A stretch of 64,000 bases of DNA from Kitasatospora sp. NBC_01266 (GTDB lineage Bacteria; Actinomycetota; Actinomycetes; Streptomycetales; Streptomycetaceae): NCBI RefSeq assembly GCF_036242395.1, contig NZ_CP108458.1, positions 4,278,001 through 4,342,000 on the forward strand, in the 5' to 3' direction. The notes under the pieces are model-generated. The model was not told the DNA's origin. It saw nothing but the letters and a program-made list of their open reading frames with translations, and did not search any database. The position numbers and the translations under genes are program-made. Shown piece after piece: positions 17,401 to 28,317 of this stretch (within the stretch, counting starts at the first letter, position 1; each line of letters starts with the position of its first letter).

Positions 17401-18044
17401 CGGTTGAAGACCTTGAGCGTGGGCAGCCCGCCGACCACGTCCAGGAAGTGGTGCGAGAGCCGGGCCAGCGAGCGCCACTGGCGGTCCATCCGGTCCTTGG
17501 TGGCCCAGCCGATCAGCACCATGAAGAGCGGGATCAGCGGGAGGGTCCCGGCGATGATCGCCGCGCTCTCCCAGTCCGCGCCGACGATCCGGGCCAGCAG
17601 CACCACCGGCACCACCACGGCCAGCGCCAGCTGCGGCAGGTAGCGGGCGAAGTAGTCGTCCAGCGCGTCGATGCCCCGGGTGGCCAGCGTGGTCAGCTCG
17701 CCGGTGCGCCGGCCCGCCAGGTGGTCGGGGCCCAGCGCGGTGGCGTGCTCCAGCAGCCGCCCGCGCAACTGCGACTTGACCCGGGCCACCGACCGGTGGG
17801 CGGTCAGCTCGGTGAGCCAGGCGACCAGGGCCCGGCCCAGCGCGGTGGCCGCCAGCAGCGCCAGCGGGGTGCCCAGGTCGCCCAGGCCCTGGTGGCGCTG
17901 GAAGCAGCGGACCACGATCTCGGCGATCAGCGTGGCCTGGCCGAGCACCAGCAGCGCGCCGAGGCCGCCGAGCAGCACCGAGCCGGCCAGGAACGCCCGG
18001 GTGGCGCGGGCCTGGGTGAGCAACCGGGGGTCAACAGGCTTCAT
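14472..18044 (-). CDS. CydDC fusion: thiol reductant ABC exporter
   Basis: One 1190-residue chain carries both halves of the CydDC transporter, which exports glutathione or cysteine equivalents and is needed for cytochrome bd assembly. Residues about 1-545 are CydD: six membrane helices, Walker A GPSGAGKSTLL, signature LSAGQRQRLALARAL, Walker B LVLLDEPTAHLD. Residues about 600-1190 are CydC: membrane domain with the conserved YLRWRLPA region, Walker A GPSGSGKTTLAQ, signature LSGGQRQRLALARAL, Walker B LLILDEPAEHLD. A Val/Ala/Pro-rich linker of about 50 residues joins them, and a perfect parS sequence is coded in it. The gene starts 9 bp after cydB, as the last gene of cydA-cydB-cydDC. Fused CydDC is usual in streptomycetes. 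Confidence 0.95.
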   Translation of the reverse strand: MKPVDPRLLTQARATRAFLAGSVLLGGLGALLVLGQATLIAEIVVRCFQRHQGLGDLGTPLALLAATALGRALVAWLTELTAHRSVARVKSQLRGRLLEHATALGPDHLAGRRTGELTTLATRGIDALDDYFARYLPQLALAVVVPVVLLARIVGADWESAAIIAGTLPLIPLFMVLIGWATKDRMDRQWRSLARLSHHFLDVVGGLPTLKVFNRAKAQAEAIKRITDEYRRATLRTLRIAFVSSFALELLSTISVALVAVSIGFRLVDGSLGLETGLLVLILAPEVYFPLRQVGALYHSSAEGLAAAEEVFAVLETPLPAAGTVAAPALAGATVTVGPLTVTHPGRTSPALSGAALRLAPGSTSALTGPSGAGKSTLLSVLLGFVRPDAGGVTVTGADGRSYDLAELEPDSWRSQVAWVPQHPHLFAGTVAENVRLARPAASDAELRAALAAAQALDFVRGLPNGLDTALGEGGAGLSAGQRQRLALARALLTDRPLVLLDEPTAHLDAESEAAVVEAVRVLAADPARTVLLVAHRPALLAVADQRVGLTMPQLSGDVSRETSPVAAVAVEHREPSPVAVAPAPALPALGSGSGTPLRRIAALFAAAEAGRARRRFALAVLLGGLALGCAVALLATSGWLISKASQQPPVLYLMMAVTSVRAFGVGRGFFRYCERLVSHDAVLRTLGSLRVTVYRRLERLAPAALPAFRRGDLLSRLVADVDAVQDWYLRWRLPAAVGFTVSLAASLGLALMLPAAGIALAVGLLLAGAGLPLLTARLSRRTERQQAPARGALASAVVDTCTGAAELAVAGALPRRLGVVRAADARLTALAARSAASTALGAGLMALLTGWTVVACAVVGVAGVRSGNLNGLSLALVILTPLAAFEAVAGLPGAIQVRERSRAAAGRLTEMVDTPDPVVEPGSPAEPPADPFPLAVRGLRAAWPGQEGLALDGIDLDFAAGRRIAVVGPSGSGKTTLAQVLLRLLDQREGSVTLAAGCPQAVDSRALEGDAVRALIGLCAQDAHVFDSSLRENLRLARPDAPDTALREALAAARLLDWVDTLPDGLDTMVGEHGARLSGGQRQRLALARALLADFPLLILDEPAEHLDLPTADALTADLLAATEGRATLLITHRLAGLAEAGVDEVVVLDGGRVLERGSWAELTSRPDGRLRALWERESAADQLVAVVA
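15031..15051. promoter_or_regulatory. Inverted pair of DnaA-box-like words
   Basis: CTGTCCACAG (15031-15040) and CTGTGGACAA (15042-15051) face each other around one base. Read on the minus strand the second contains TTGTCCACA, the form of DnaA box preferred in Streptomyces; the first differs at one base. They lie inside the CydC half of cydDC. Binding by DnaA is inference. Confidence 0.45.
16357..16370. promoter_or_regulatory. parS centromere site (ParB binding)
   Basis: GTTTCACGTGAAAC is the exact streptomycete parS core. Flanking bases extend the symmetry to 26 bp (16351-16376). It is coded in the flexible linker joining the CydD and CydC halves, where its amino acids (DVSRETS) have no obvious role, so DNA function has probably shaped the sequence. 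In Streptomyces most parS sites cluster around oriC. Confidence 0.85.
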
Positions 18045-18053
18045 GACGAGGGC

Positions 18054-19079
<1,026 letters not shown>

Positions 19080-19097
19080 GATTCTCTCTCCCCGGGC

Positions 19098-20639
19098 TCA
19101 GTAGGCGAAGGCCAGCGGGCGGTCGGCGTCCTCGTCCGAGCCGGGGCCGCGCAGCGTGGGGTCCTTGGCGGGCGGGCGCTCGTCCACGTCCGGGCCGGCC
19201 TTCGCGTACTTGGCGAGCAGCCGGACCTCGATCACCGCGAGCACCGCGTAGAGCGCCGTGAAGGTGCCGAAGGCGATCAGCTGGGTGGTCACGCTGACGT
19301 TCGGGGAGGACGAGTCGGCGGTCTTCAGCAGGCCGAAGACGGACCAGGGCTGGCGTCCCATCTCGGTGAAGATCCAGCCGAAGCTGTTGGCGATCAGCGG
19401 GAAACCCATGGTCAGGATGCCGATCCGCCAGCTCCACCGGGTCAGCTGCGGGCCCAACTCGCGGGTGGGGGTGAGCATCAGGCGCGGCGGCTCGTCCTCG
19501 CCGGTGCGGAACTCGGGGGCCAGGAACCGCTTCCCGCGGGTGGTCCAGAGCCCGATCGCGGCGGCCACGAAGGAGGTCATCCCGAAGCCGATCATCAACC
19601 GGAAGCCCCAGTAGGTGACGAAGATGTTGGGGATGTAGTCACTCGGACTGCCACCGTACTTGGCGGCCTCGGCGGCGGCGGTGTCGTTGATGCCCGGCAC
19701 CGCCGAGTGGAAGTCGCTCTTGGCGAGGAAGGAGAGTATCCCCGGGATCTCCAACTCCACCGAGTTGTGGCCCTTCTCGACGTTGCCGACCGCGAAGATG
19801 GAGAACGGCGCGGGCGCCTCGGTGTCCCAGAGCGCCTCGGCGGAGGCCATCTTCATCGGCTGCTGCTCGAACATCACCTTGGCCAGCGTGTCCCCGCTGA
19901 GCGCGGTGCCCAGCCCCGCGACCACGGCCAGCACCAGGCCCAGGCGCAGCGAGGTGCGCATCGTGGCGGTGCGGCGCTTGTCGGCCAAGTCGGGCCTGCG
20001 CTTGGCCTTCCACAGGTGCCAGGAGGCGATGCCGACCATGAACGCGGCGCCGGTCAGGAAGGAGGCGGTGAGGGTGTGGAAGACCACGACCAGCGTGGTG
20101 TCCTGGAACAGCACCTTGCCGATGTCGGTGAGCTGGGCCCGACCGGCCGCGTTGATCGTGTAGCCGGTCGGGTGCTGCATCCAGGAGTTGGCCGCCAGGA
20201 TGAAGTAGGCGGAGAGCATCGTGCCGAGCGCCACCATCCAGATGCAGGCGCAGTGGATCTTCTTCGGCAGCTTGTCCCAGCCGAAGATCCACAGCCCGAT
20301 GAAGGTGGACTCGAAGAAGAAGGCGATCAGCGCCTCCATCGCCAGCGGCGCCCCGAAGACGTCCCCGACGAAGCGTGAGTAGTCCGACCAGTTCATCCCG
20401 AACTGGAACTCCTGCACGATCCCGGTCACCACGCCCATGGCGATGTTGATCAGGAAGAGCTTGCCCCAGAACTTGGTGGCGTGGAAGTACTTGTCCTTGC
20501 CCGTCCGCACCCAGGCCGTCTCCAGCCCGGCGACCATCGCCGCCAGGCTGATCGTCAGCGGCACGAAGAGGAAGTGGTAGACGGTGGTGACCCCGAACTG
20601 CCATCGCGCGATGGTCTCGTGAGCGATCGCTAGTTGCAC
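19098..20639 (-). CDS. Cytochrome bd ubiquinol oxidase subunit I
   Basis: 513 residues. CydA carries haems b558, b595 and d and the quinol site. Seen: the N-terminal HETIARWQFG then VYHFLFVPLTI, with the His that in the E. coli protein binds the oxygen-site haem; FLINIAMGVVTGIVQEFQFGMNWSDYSRFVGDVFG; and the quinol-loop motif EMGRQPW. The C-terminus carries a short hydrophilic tail (DERPPAKDPTL). GTG 20639 is chosen because it starts VQLAIAHET as in relatives and has AGGG upstream; a longer frame to 20813 runs over the Rex site and is rejected. First gene of the cyd operon, probably repressed by Rex when NADH is low. Confidence 0.95.
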   Translation of the reverse strand: MQLAIAHETIARWQFGVTTVYHFLFVPLTISLAAMVAGLETAWVRTGKDKYFHATKFWGKLFLINIAMGVVTGIVQEFQFGMNWSDYSRFVGDVFGAPLAMEALIAFFFESTFIGLWIFGWDKLPKKIHCACIWMVALGTMLSAYFILAANSWMQHPTGYTINAAGRAQLTDIGKVLFQDTTLVVVFHTLTASFLTGAAFMVGIASWHLWKAKRRPDLADKRRTATMRTSLRLGLVLAVVAGLGTALSGDTLAKVMFEQQPMKMASAEALWDTEAPAPFSIFAVGNVEKGHNSVELEIPGILSFLAKSDFHSAVPGINDTAAAEAAKYGGSPSDYIPNIFVTYWGFRLMIGFGMTSFVAAAIGLWTTRGKRFLAPEFRTGEDEPPRLMLTPTRELGPQLTRWSWRIGILTMGFPLIANSFGWIFTEMGRQPWSVFGLLKTADSSSPNVSVTTQLIAFGTFTALYAVLAVIEVRLLAKYAKAGPDVDERPPAKDPTLRGPGSDEDADRPLAFAY

Positions 20640-20760
20640 TTCGCCCTCTTCCCTTCGATCCGACACCCGATCTGGGCTGGTTTGGTCCAGATCCTGCCTC
20701 ACCAACCGGACAAAAGTGCTCTTTGCCGCAGGCAGCACCATTACCGGCCAAGCTTGCGAG

Positions 20761-20786
20761 CTTGTGAACGTGAACACTTTCACAAG
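20761..20786 (-). promoter_or_regulatory. Rex operator of the cyd operon
   Basis: GTGAACACTTTCAC (20770-20783) fits the Streptomyces Rex core GTGAACnnnTTCAC. An outer frame CTTGTGAA (20761-20768) with TTCACAAG (20779-20786) adds a second, overlapping dyad. It lies about 130 bp before cydA in a 291-bp gap. Rex is an NAD+/NADH-sensing repressor known to control cydABCD in S. coelicolor; its gene is not in this window. Confidence 0.85.
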
Positions 20787-20930
20787 CTCGCCGTTGGAGA
20801 CAGTATGCCGCACACCTGTACGGCGACGGGAGGCGGGGTGGGGTGAAGACGGCGGGGAGCGCTCGTGAATATGTGAAGGTCAGATCTACAACTGGCCGAC
20901 CTGGGTGCCGTTCCCGAACGGCCGGCCTGA

Positions 20931-22523
20931 CTACTCGCCGCTGGAACGGGGCAGGGTGAGCCGGAAGGTCGCCCCCGCGCCGAGGGCGGTGTCCAGGGTG
21001 AGGGCGCCGCCGTGGGCGCGGGCGAACGCGGTGGCGATGGCCAGTCCGAGGCCGGCGCCGCCGCCCTCGTGCCGGCTGCGGGAGGCGTCGACGCGGTAGA
21101 AGCGCTCGAAGACGCGCTCGGCCTGATCACGCGTCAGACCTGGTCCGGAGTCGGCGACTTCGAGCACGCAGCCGTCCGCGCGGGTGCCCACGCCGATCCG
21201 CACGGCGGTGCCGCGCGGGGTGTGCTTGACCGCGTTGCCGACCAGGTTGGTGACCACCTGGCGCAGCCGGGACTCGTCGCCGAGCACGGCGGCGGCGCCC
21301 GGCGAGCCGGTGCCGCCGGGTCCGGTGAGCGAGACCTGGCGGGTGGGGTCCAGCGCGGTGAGGTCGTGCAGCGCGTCGGCGGCCAGCGTGCGCAGGTCCA
21401 TCGGGGCCAGGTCGAGCGGACGCTCCTCGTCCAGCCGGGCCAGCGTGAGCAGGTCCTCGACCAGGCCGCCCATCCGGACCGCCTCGCTCTCGATCCGGTC
21501 CATGGTCCGCTTGACGTCGGTGTCCGAGGCCAGCGCGCCCATCCGGTAGAGCTCGGCGAAGCCGCGGATGCCCGCCAGCGGAGTGCGCAGCTCGTGCGAG
21601 GCGTCCGCGACGAAGCGCCGCATCCGCGCCTCCGAGGCGGCCTGGGCGGCGAACGCGGACTCGATCTGGTCGAGCATCCCGTTCAGCGCCAGCGAGAGCC
21701 GGCCGACCTCGGTGCTCGGCGGCAACTCCGGCATCCGGTAGGAGAGTTCGCCGGCCGAGATCAGCTCGGTGCCACGCTCGATCCGGCGCAGCGGCTTCAG
21801 CCCGGCGCGCACCGCGAAGGTGCCGAGCCCGGCGATCAGCAGCAGCACCGCGCCGCCGATCGCGAGGAAGGCGTCACCGAGCTTCGCGACGGCGGAGTTC
21901 ACGTCGTCCAGCGAGATCGCGATCATCACGTAGGACGCGGAGTTGGGGCCGGTCGGCGCGCCTGAGCTGTGCTGGTCCGGCAGGATCAGCGCCCGCCAGC
22001 GGCTGTCCCGGGAGCCGGGCAGGTCGAAGCGCTTGTCGACGTGGGCGAGCAGGCTCGCCCCGGTGAGACCGGACACGTCGGGTTCGGGGTCGGTGGCCGC
22101 GATCGGCTGGCGGTAGGCGCGCTGCACGCTGCCGTCCGCCGACAGCATCCGGACCTCGAACTCGCTGGGCAGGCCGGACTCGCCCTGCGGACGCTTGAAG
22201 ACGCCGCTGGTCGGGTCACCGGGCTTGGCGGCGCCCTGCAGCGGGTGCTCCCCGTTGTGGTGGCCCAGCGAGGTGCCGAACCGCTCCAGCTGCTGGTCGA
22301 CCTGGCCGATCAACTGCTTGCGCACGGTGCCGAGCACCACCACGTCGCTGACCGCGAGCCCGGTGGTGACCAGCACCAGGGTGAGCGCGAGCAGCCGGGC
22401 CCGCAGCGACAGCCGGCCGGTGCCGCGCAGCACCCGGCCCGGACGCAGCCCGGGCAGCCGCGCCGCGAACGAGCGACGCGGCCGTGCCGGATCCCGCTGC
22501 CGCCCGCGCGGCCAGCCCCGCAC
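20931..22523 (-). CDS. Sensor histidine kinase (HAMP, HisKA, HATPase_c)
   Basis: 530 residues. A basic N-terminus, membrane helix 1 (about 45-65, RLLALTLVLVTTGLAVSDVVVL), an extracytoplasmic region of about 130 residues, helix 2 (about 205-230, AFLAIGGAVLLLIAGLGTFAV), HAMP, then HisKA with FVADASHELRTPLAGIRGF and HATPase_c with LVGNAVKHTP, VADSGPGL and GAGLGLAIATAFARAHGG. The GTG start directly follows the response regulator stop, so the pair is co-translated. The signal sensed is unknown; the exporter genes upstream suggest envelope or antimicrobial stress. Confidence 0.93.
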   Translation of the reverse strand: MRGWPRGRQRDPARPRRSFAARLPGLRPGRVLRGTGRLSLRARLLALTLVLVTTGLAVSDVVVLGTVRKQLIGQVDQQLERFGTSLGHHNGEHPLQGAAKPGDPTSGVFKRPQGESGLPSEFEVRMLSADGSVQRAYRQPIAATDPEPDVSGLTGASLLAHVDKRFDLPGSRDSRWRALILPDQHSSGAPTGPNSASYVMIAISLDDVNSAVAKLGDAFLAIGGAVLLLIAGLGTFAVRAGLKPLRRIERGTELISAGELSYRMPELPPSTEVGRLSLALNGMLDQIESAFAAQAASEARMRRFVADASHELRTPLAGIRGFAELYRMGALASDTDVKRTMDRIESEAVRMGGLVEDLLTLARLDEERPLDLAPMDLRTLAADALHDLTALDPTRQVSLTGPGGTGSPGAAAVLGDESRLRQVVTNLVGNAVKHTPRGTAVRIGVGTRADGCVLEVADSGPGLTRDQAERVFERFYRVDASRSRHEGGGAGLGLAIATAFARAHGGALTLDTALGAGATFRLTLPRSSGE

Positions 22524-22524
22524 G

Positions 22525-23406
22525 TCAGTCCTGCGGGTGCTGCGGCGGCCGGCGCAGCGCGTAGCCGATACCGCGCACGGTGTGGATCAGCTTGGGCCCG
22601 TGGTCGGGACCCGAGTCCAGCTTGCGGCGCAGGTAGGAGATGTAGGACTCGACGATGCTCAGGTCGCCGCCGAAGTCGTAGGCCCAGACGTGGTCCAGGA
22701 TCTGCGCCTTGGAGACCACCCGGCCGACGTTGGCCATCAGGTAGTGCAGCAGCTTGAACTCGGTGGGCGAGAGCGAGATCGGGCGCCCGTCCCGGGTGAC
22801 CTCGTGGGCCAGCGGGTCGAGGGTGAGATCGGCCACGGTGAGCCGGCCGTCCTCGGCCGGACCGCCGGCCCGGCGCAGGATCGCCCGGATCCGGGCGATC
22901 AGCTCCTCCAGGCTGAACGGCTTGGTCACGTAGTCGTCGGCGCCGGAGGCCAGGCCGTGCACCTTGTCCTCGGTGCCGTCCTTCGCGGTGAGGAAGAGCA
23001 CCGGCAGGTGGTCGGCCGGGCGCGGGCGCCCCGGGCGGGCGGCCAGGCCCGCCGGGTTGGCGATCTGCTGGCGGCGGGTCTGCTCGCGCAGCCGCTCGAC
23101 CACGGTGAAGCCGTCCAGGTCGGGCAGCATCACGTCGAGCACCACCAGGTCGGGGCGCTCGACCGCGATCGCGGCCAGCGCCTCCTCGCCGGTGGCCGCC
23201 GACTCCACCCGGAACCCGGAGAAGCGCAGCGAGGCGGAGAGCAGCTCGCGGATGTTCGGCTCGTCGTCCACCACCAGCAGGAAGGCCTCGCCGGAGGCCC
23301 GCACCGGCGAGGCCGGGCCGGCGGCGGCGAGCTGCGCGGGCGCTGTCGGGCCGGCCTGGGCCAGGCTGTGGGACGCCGTCGCTGTTGTCACAGTCCCTGT
23401 GGTCAC
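22525..23406 (-). CDS. OmpR/PhoB-family response regulator
   Basis: 293 residues. An unusually long, Ala/Thr-rich N-terminal extension of about 45 residues precedes the receiver domain (FLLVVDDEPNIRELL; phosphorylated Asp in VVLDVMLPDLDGFTV; LTAKDGTEDKVHGLASGADDYVTKPF). A Pro/Gly/Arg-rich insertion is present between receiver strands (IANPAGLAARPGRPRPADHL). The C-terminal winged helix includes KLLHYLMANVGRVVSKAQILDHVW and LIHTVRGIGYALR. GTG 23406 follows GGAGGCGG and begins VTTGTVTTATAS. It forms a two-component system with the kinase immediately downstream; direct repeats lie 70 bp before it. Confidence 0.93.
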   Translation of the reverse strand: MTTGTVTTATASHSLAQAGPTAPAQLAAAGPASPVRASGEAFLLVVDDEPNIRELLSASLRFSGFRVESAATGEEALAAIAVERPDLVVLDVMLPDLDGFTVVERLREQTRRQQIANPAGLAARPGRPRPADHLPVLFLTAKDGTEDKVHGLASGADDYVTKPFSLEELIARIRAILRRAGGPAEDGRLTVADLTLDPLAHEVTRDGRPISLSPTEFKLLHYLMANVGRVVSKAQILDHVWAYDFGGDLSIVESYISYLRRKLDSGPDHGPKLIHTVRGIGYALRRPPQHPQD

Positions 23407-23474
23407 GGGGTCCGCCTCCCGGGTGCTTGGGGCTTGTCGGCCGAGCAGATGATGAATTGGGGACGCTACGCGCT

Positions 23475-23496
23475 CTGAATGAGAGCTGGATGAAAC
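23475..23496 (-). promoter_or_regulatory. 11-bp direct repeats before the response regulator
   Basis: CTGAATGAGAG (23475-23485) and CTGGATGAAAC (23486-23496) agree at 8 of 11 bases. On the coding strand this reads as two TTCATC/TCATTC-like words one helical turn apart, the usual form of OmpR-family binding sites. They lie about 70 bp upstream of the response regulator start, so autoregulation is likely. Confidence 0.5.
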
Positions 23497-23661
23497 ATGC
23501 CAAATCTTCCGCATCCGAAGGACCCAACCCGTCCAGTACTCGTCAGTACGCTCAAGTGCTCCCCAAGGAGCTCGGACCTGTCCGCCGCCACAACGGCGCG
23601 GGCGGCCCCGGGACCCGACGTCCGAGGCCGCCCGCTGCGGCGTCAACCACCCTGCGAAGGC

Positions 23662-24408
23662 TCAGCCGCCGCTGGCGCCACCGCCACCACCGAAGCCGCC
23701 ACCGCCACCGGCGGCACCGCCCTCGGTGAGCTGCGAGGCCGTGTAGCCGCCGGAGCCGTCCGGGGTGCCCACCACGGTCACGCTCTGGCCCGGCTGCAGC
23801 TGGCTGACCTGGCCGTCCTGGGTCACCGAGACCTTGGTGGAGCTGCCGGTGGTGACCTTGACGATGTTGCCGTTGGCGTCGGTCAGGTAGACGGTGCTGC
23901 CGTCCACCAGCTTGACCGTGCCGCGGGTGAAGCCGGCTGCGCCGGCCGCACCGCCCGCGCCGCCACCCGCGCCGCCGCCGGCGCCACCGCTGCGGCCGCC
24001 GCGGGCCGCGCCGCTCTGGCCGGCCTTCTGGATCGCCGCCGTGATCGCCCGGCTGGCGGCGGTCGTGTTGTTGCCGTCGTTCTTCTGGTACCAGGCGCCG
24101 CCGGCGAACGCCGCGGCCGCGATCACGCCGCCGGCCAGCAGCAGGGTGACCCAGGGCAGCTTGCGGCGCGGCGGAGCGGACAGCTCCGCGGTGATGTCCC
24201 GGGCGTCGGGCGCGGTGGCCAGCAACTCGGCGTTGGCCGCCGACTCCGCCGACAGCACGACCCCGGGCGGGGCGGCGGCGGCAGCGGGCGGATAGCTGAC
24301 GGACGGGGAGATGGCCGACAGGCGGACAGTATCGTCGGCCCGGACCAGGTCGCTGTTGTTGGAAGGCATGGGCTCTGACTGCTCCCGCTCTGCTCGCTCG
24401 GTGATCAT
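23662..24408 (-). CDS. Single-pass membrane protein with glycine-rich linker and tail
   Basis: 248 residues. A cytoplasmic acidic/Ala-rich segment (1-80) is followed by basic PPRRKLPW and a membrane helix (about 86-106, VTLLLAGGVIAAAAFAGGAWY). Outside are a Gly/Ala repeat region (about 135-160), a small beta-rich domain (about 162-225; GTVKLVDGSTVYLTDANGNIVKVTT and GQSVTVVG, similar in style to DUF5666/OB-like domains), and a poly-Gly tail. It lies 37 bp downstream of the FtsX-type permease on the same strand. No function is known; it may be an accessory of the exporter. An internal ATG at 24369 is an alternative start. Confidence 0.8.
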   Translation of the reverse strand: MITERAEREQSEPMPSNNSDLVRADDTVRLSAISPSVSYPPAAAAAPPGVVLSAESAANAELLATAPDARDITAELSAPPRRKLPWVTLLLAGGVIAAAAFAGGAWYQKNDGNNTTAASRAITAAIQKAGQSGAARGGRSGGAGGGAGGGAGGAAGAAGFTRGTVKLVDGSTVYLTDANGNIVKVTTGSSTKVSVTQDGQVSQLQPGQSVTVVGTPDGSGGYTASQLTEGGAAGGGGGFGGGGGASGG

Positions 24409-24445
24409 GACTGATCCGTGGTCGTACCGGTGGCCATCGCGCGCC

Positions 24446-25650
24446 TCACTCGTGCCGCAGGGCGTCGATGGGACGCAGCGAGGCGGCCCGGTTGGCCGGG
24501 TAGCTGCCGAAGAAGAGGCCGATCGCCACCGCGATCCCGAAGGCGCCGAACACCGAGGCGGGGATCACCACCGGTTTGATCCCGACCACGCTGAAGTGCG
24601 AGCCGAGGATGCCCACCGCGACGCCGAGTCCGGCGCCGAACACCGACAGCAGCGTCGACTCGGCCAGGAACTGGCCCAGGATCACCGCCTTCGGCGCGCC
24701 CAGCGCCTTGCGGATGCCGATCTCCCGGGTCCGCTCGGTCACCGTGACCAGCATGATGTTGGTGATCCCGATCCCGCCGACCAGCAGCGAGATCGCGGCC
24801 ACCGCGCCGAGCAGCACGGTGAAGGTCTGGCCGGTGCTCTCCCGGGTGCTGAGCAGGGAGGCCTGGTTGCTCACCCGGAAGTCGAGCTTGGTGGGGTCGG
24901 TCAGCGAGTGGGTCCCCATCAGGATCTGGGTGATCTCGTTCTGCGCGGCCGTGGTGGTGTCGGCCGAGGTGGCCTGCACCAGGATCTGGTTGACCGAGCT
25001 GAAGCCGGTGAAGGCGTTCTGCACGGTCGGCAGCGGCGCGATCACCACGTCGTCCGGGTCGGTGAAGCCGGTGGCGCCCTTGGTCTGCAGCACGCCGACC
25101 ACGGTCAGCGGGGTGCCGCCGAGGGTGATCGTCTTGCCCACCGGGTTCACGTTGTCGAACAGCTGCTGCGCGGTGGTCGAGCCGATCACCGCGACCTTGC
25201 TCGAGTTGAGCACGTCGTCGTTGCTGAAGTAGTCGCCGGAGGCGACCTTCTCGTTGGCGGTCTCGAAGTAGGCCGGGTAGGTGCCGATCACCGAGCCCGG
25301 GGTGTACGAGATGTCGCCGTAGTCCGCGGTGGCGGTGGTGGTGACCACCGGGGCGACCGACTTGATGTCGGGCGCCGCGGTCGGGTTGGCCAGCGCCTTC
25401 GCGTCGTCCACGGTCAGCTTCTTGACGGTGCCCGCGGTGCGCGCGCCGCCGCTGGTGCCCGAGGTGACGGTCAGCGAGTTGGTGCCGAGCGCGGTGATCG
25501 AGTTCTTCACCGCGGTCGAGGAGCCGTTGCCGACCGCCAGCAGCAGGATCACCGAGGCGACACCGATCAGCACGCCGAGCATGGTGAGCGCGGAGCGCAC
25601 CTTGTTGGCGGCCAGGCCACCGAAGGCGAAGCGGAGCATCTGTCCGACGA

Positions 25651-25654
<4 letters not shown>
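24446..25654 (-). CDS. MacB-type ABC transporter permease (FtsX family)
   Basis: 402 residues with the MacB layout: helix 1 (about 18-45, ALTMLGVLIGVASVILLLAVGNG), an extracytoplasmic domain of about 230 residues including GTNSLTVTSG and the GSTTAQQLF region, then three C-terminal helices from LLGAVAAISLLVGGIGITNIMLV with the FtsX motif VTERTREIGIRKALGA. Such permeases do not move substrate through a channel but drive an outside partner by mechanical coupling to ATP use. Its GTG start overlaps the ATPase stop (GTGA). It works with the ATPase and adaptor encoded upstream. Confidence 0.93.
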
Positions 25655-26522
<868 letters not shown>

Positions 26523-26523
<1 letters not shown>

Positions 26524-28079
26524 CAGGCACCGCCCCGGGCGCCGCCACCGCCGCCGCCGCCGAAGCCGCCGCCGCCACCGCCACCGAAGCCGCCGGCACC
26601 GCCGCCGCGGCTGCCACCGCCGGCGCCGCCGGGGAAGGTGCCGCTCGGGAAGCCGTTGCTGCCGCCGGTGGTGGCCGAGGCCAGCTGGACCTTGTCGCCG
26701 GCGTTGAGGCCGGAGACCACCTGCACGGTGGAGTCACCCACCACGCCGACCGTGACCGAGACCCGGGAGGTGGTGCCGTCCGGCTTCACCAGGGTCGCGG
26801 TACGGGTGGTGCCGGTGCCGGAGAGCGCCGTCGCCGGGACCGAGAGCGCGTTGTCCGCCTCGCCGGTGACCACCGAGACGGTCGCGCTCAGGCCGGTGCG
26901 CAGCTGGCTGGTGTCGCCCTCGATCTGCAGCGTCGCCGCGTACTGCACCGCGCTGCCCGCGGCGCTGCTGGTGCTGCCGCTCGACACCGGCAGCGAACTG
27001 ACCGAGAGGACCGAGGCGTTGAGCGTGGTGGAGGACTGCGCGTTGAGCGTGACGGTGGCGCCCTCGCCCTTCTTGAGCTTGAGCGAGTCGAGCTCGGAGA
27101 AGTCGGCGGTGACCTGCATCCCGCTCGGGTTGGTGATGACGATGAAGCCCGAGGGGGTCGTGGAGGTCGAGGAGCTGGTCGTCTTGCTGCCGCTGGAGCT
27201 GCTGCCGGAACCACCCGAGCTCGAGTCGCCGGTGCCCGACACGGTGTCGCCGACCTTGTTGGAGATCGAGGCGACGGTGCCGCCCTCCGAAGCGGTCAGC
27301 GTGGTGCCGGCCAGCGCCGTCTGCGCGTTGGTGACGTTGGTCTGCGCGGTGGCGACCTGCTGCTGAGCCTGCGTCAGCTGCTGCTGCGCCTGGGCGACGG
27401 CGGCCGGGTCGACCGTGGTGGTGGTGATGGTGGTCATCTGCGGGGCGGGGGTGCTGCTGCGGGAGCCGCTGCCGCTGTTGCTGCTGCCGCTGTTGCTGCT
27501 GCTGCTGTTGTTGCTACCGCTGTTGGAGCCGCCGTTGCCGCTGCCGTTCTGGCCGGCGGACGGCGAGGCACCGGAGGACGGGCCGCCCGAGGTGCTGGGG
27601 GACGCGCTGGTGTAGGAGGCCTGGACGGCCCCGCCACCGCCCACCGGAACGGTGCTGGTCGTGGTCGTCCCCGCCTGAGCCTTCGTCAGGTTGTCCTGAG
27701 CCGTGGTCAGCCCGGCCTGCGCCTCGGTCAGCGCGCCGTTCGCGGCGTTCAGCGCCTGCTGCGCGGCCGTGGTGTCGACGGTGGCGAGCACCTCGCCCGC
27801 GGTCACCGTGTCACCGACCGAGACCTTGACCGAGGTCAGCGTGCCGCCGGTGACGAAATTCTCGCCGGCGTCGCTGGGTGAGCTGAGGGAGCCGGATCCG
27901 GACACCGTGGCCAGGACCGTTCCCTTGGTCACGGTCGCGGTCCGAGCCTGCACCTTACCGGCCGCTGAGCTGCTGGTGCTGTTCACCGTGGTGTATGCCA
28001 GCGCGCCCCCCGCGAGGAGGGCCACACCGAGCACTGAGTTGAGGATGACGGCGCCACGCCGCCGCGGGAGGACCTTCAT
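26523..28079 (-). CDS. MacA/HlyD-type adaptor protein with long low-complexity inserts
   Basis: 518 residues: a membrane helix (about 10-30, AVILNSVLGVALLAGGALAY), a biotinyl-lipoyl-like first half (GGTLTSVKVSVGDTVTAGEVLATVD), a coiled-coil hairpin (about 105-255), the second lipoyl half (LTASEGGTVASISNKVGDTV), and a beta-barrel/membrane-proximal domain with the family motif VSGLNAGDKVQLA. Two inserts are odd: a Ser/Gly/Asn tract at about 140-215 where the hairpin tip would be, and a Ser/Gly tract at 281-309. The last 45 residues are nearly all Gly, Phe, Arg and Ala. ATG 28079 starts MKVLPRRRGAV; no good ribosome site is visible. First gene of the exporter operon. Confidence 0.88.
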
Positions 28080-28220
28080 AGCGCACAAGACTCGCCCGAT
28101 GCTCTTGCGAAGTTCTGGACGCAAGCTGGGCGGACGCTGAGGCAGGCACCAAGGACAATCATCCCAAAAACGGACAAATACTCCGTAGATGAGGATCATC
28201 GGGAAACACTGCCAACGGTA

Positions 28221-28241
28221 ATCCCAGGATCTTCCCAGGCA
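28221..28241 (-). promoter_or_regulatory. Direct repeats upstream of the MacA-like gene
   Basis: TCCCAGG occurs at 28222-28228 and again at 28233-28239, exactly 11 bp apart, within ATCCCAGGATC/TTCCCAGGCAT. They lie about 145 bp before the adaptor gene in a 238-bp gap of lower GC. The spacing suits an OmpR-family dimer, possibly the response regulator coded in the same cluster; the words differ from those before that regulator, so this remains uncertain. Confidence 0.35.
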
Positions 28242-28317
28242 TCTCGGGCGCAGCATTCACGCCACAGGGCCATCCCGGACACCGAACAGGACCCAACCAT
28301 AGCTGACTGAGCGTCAG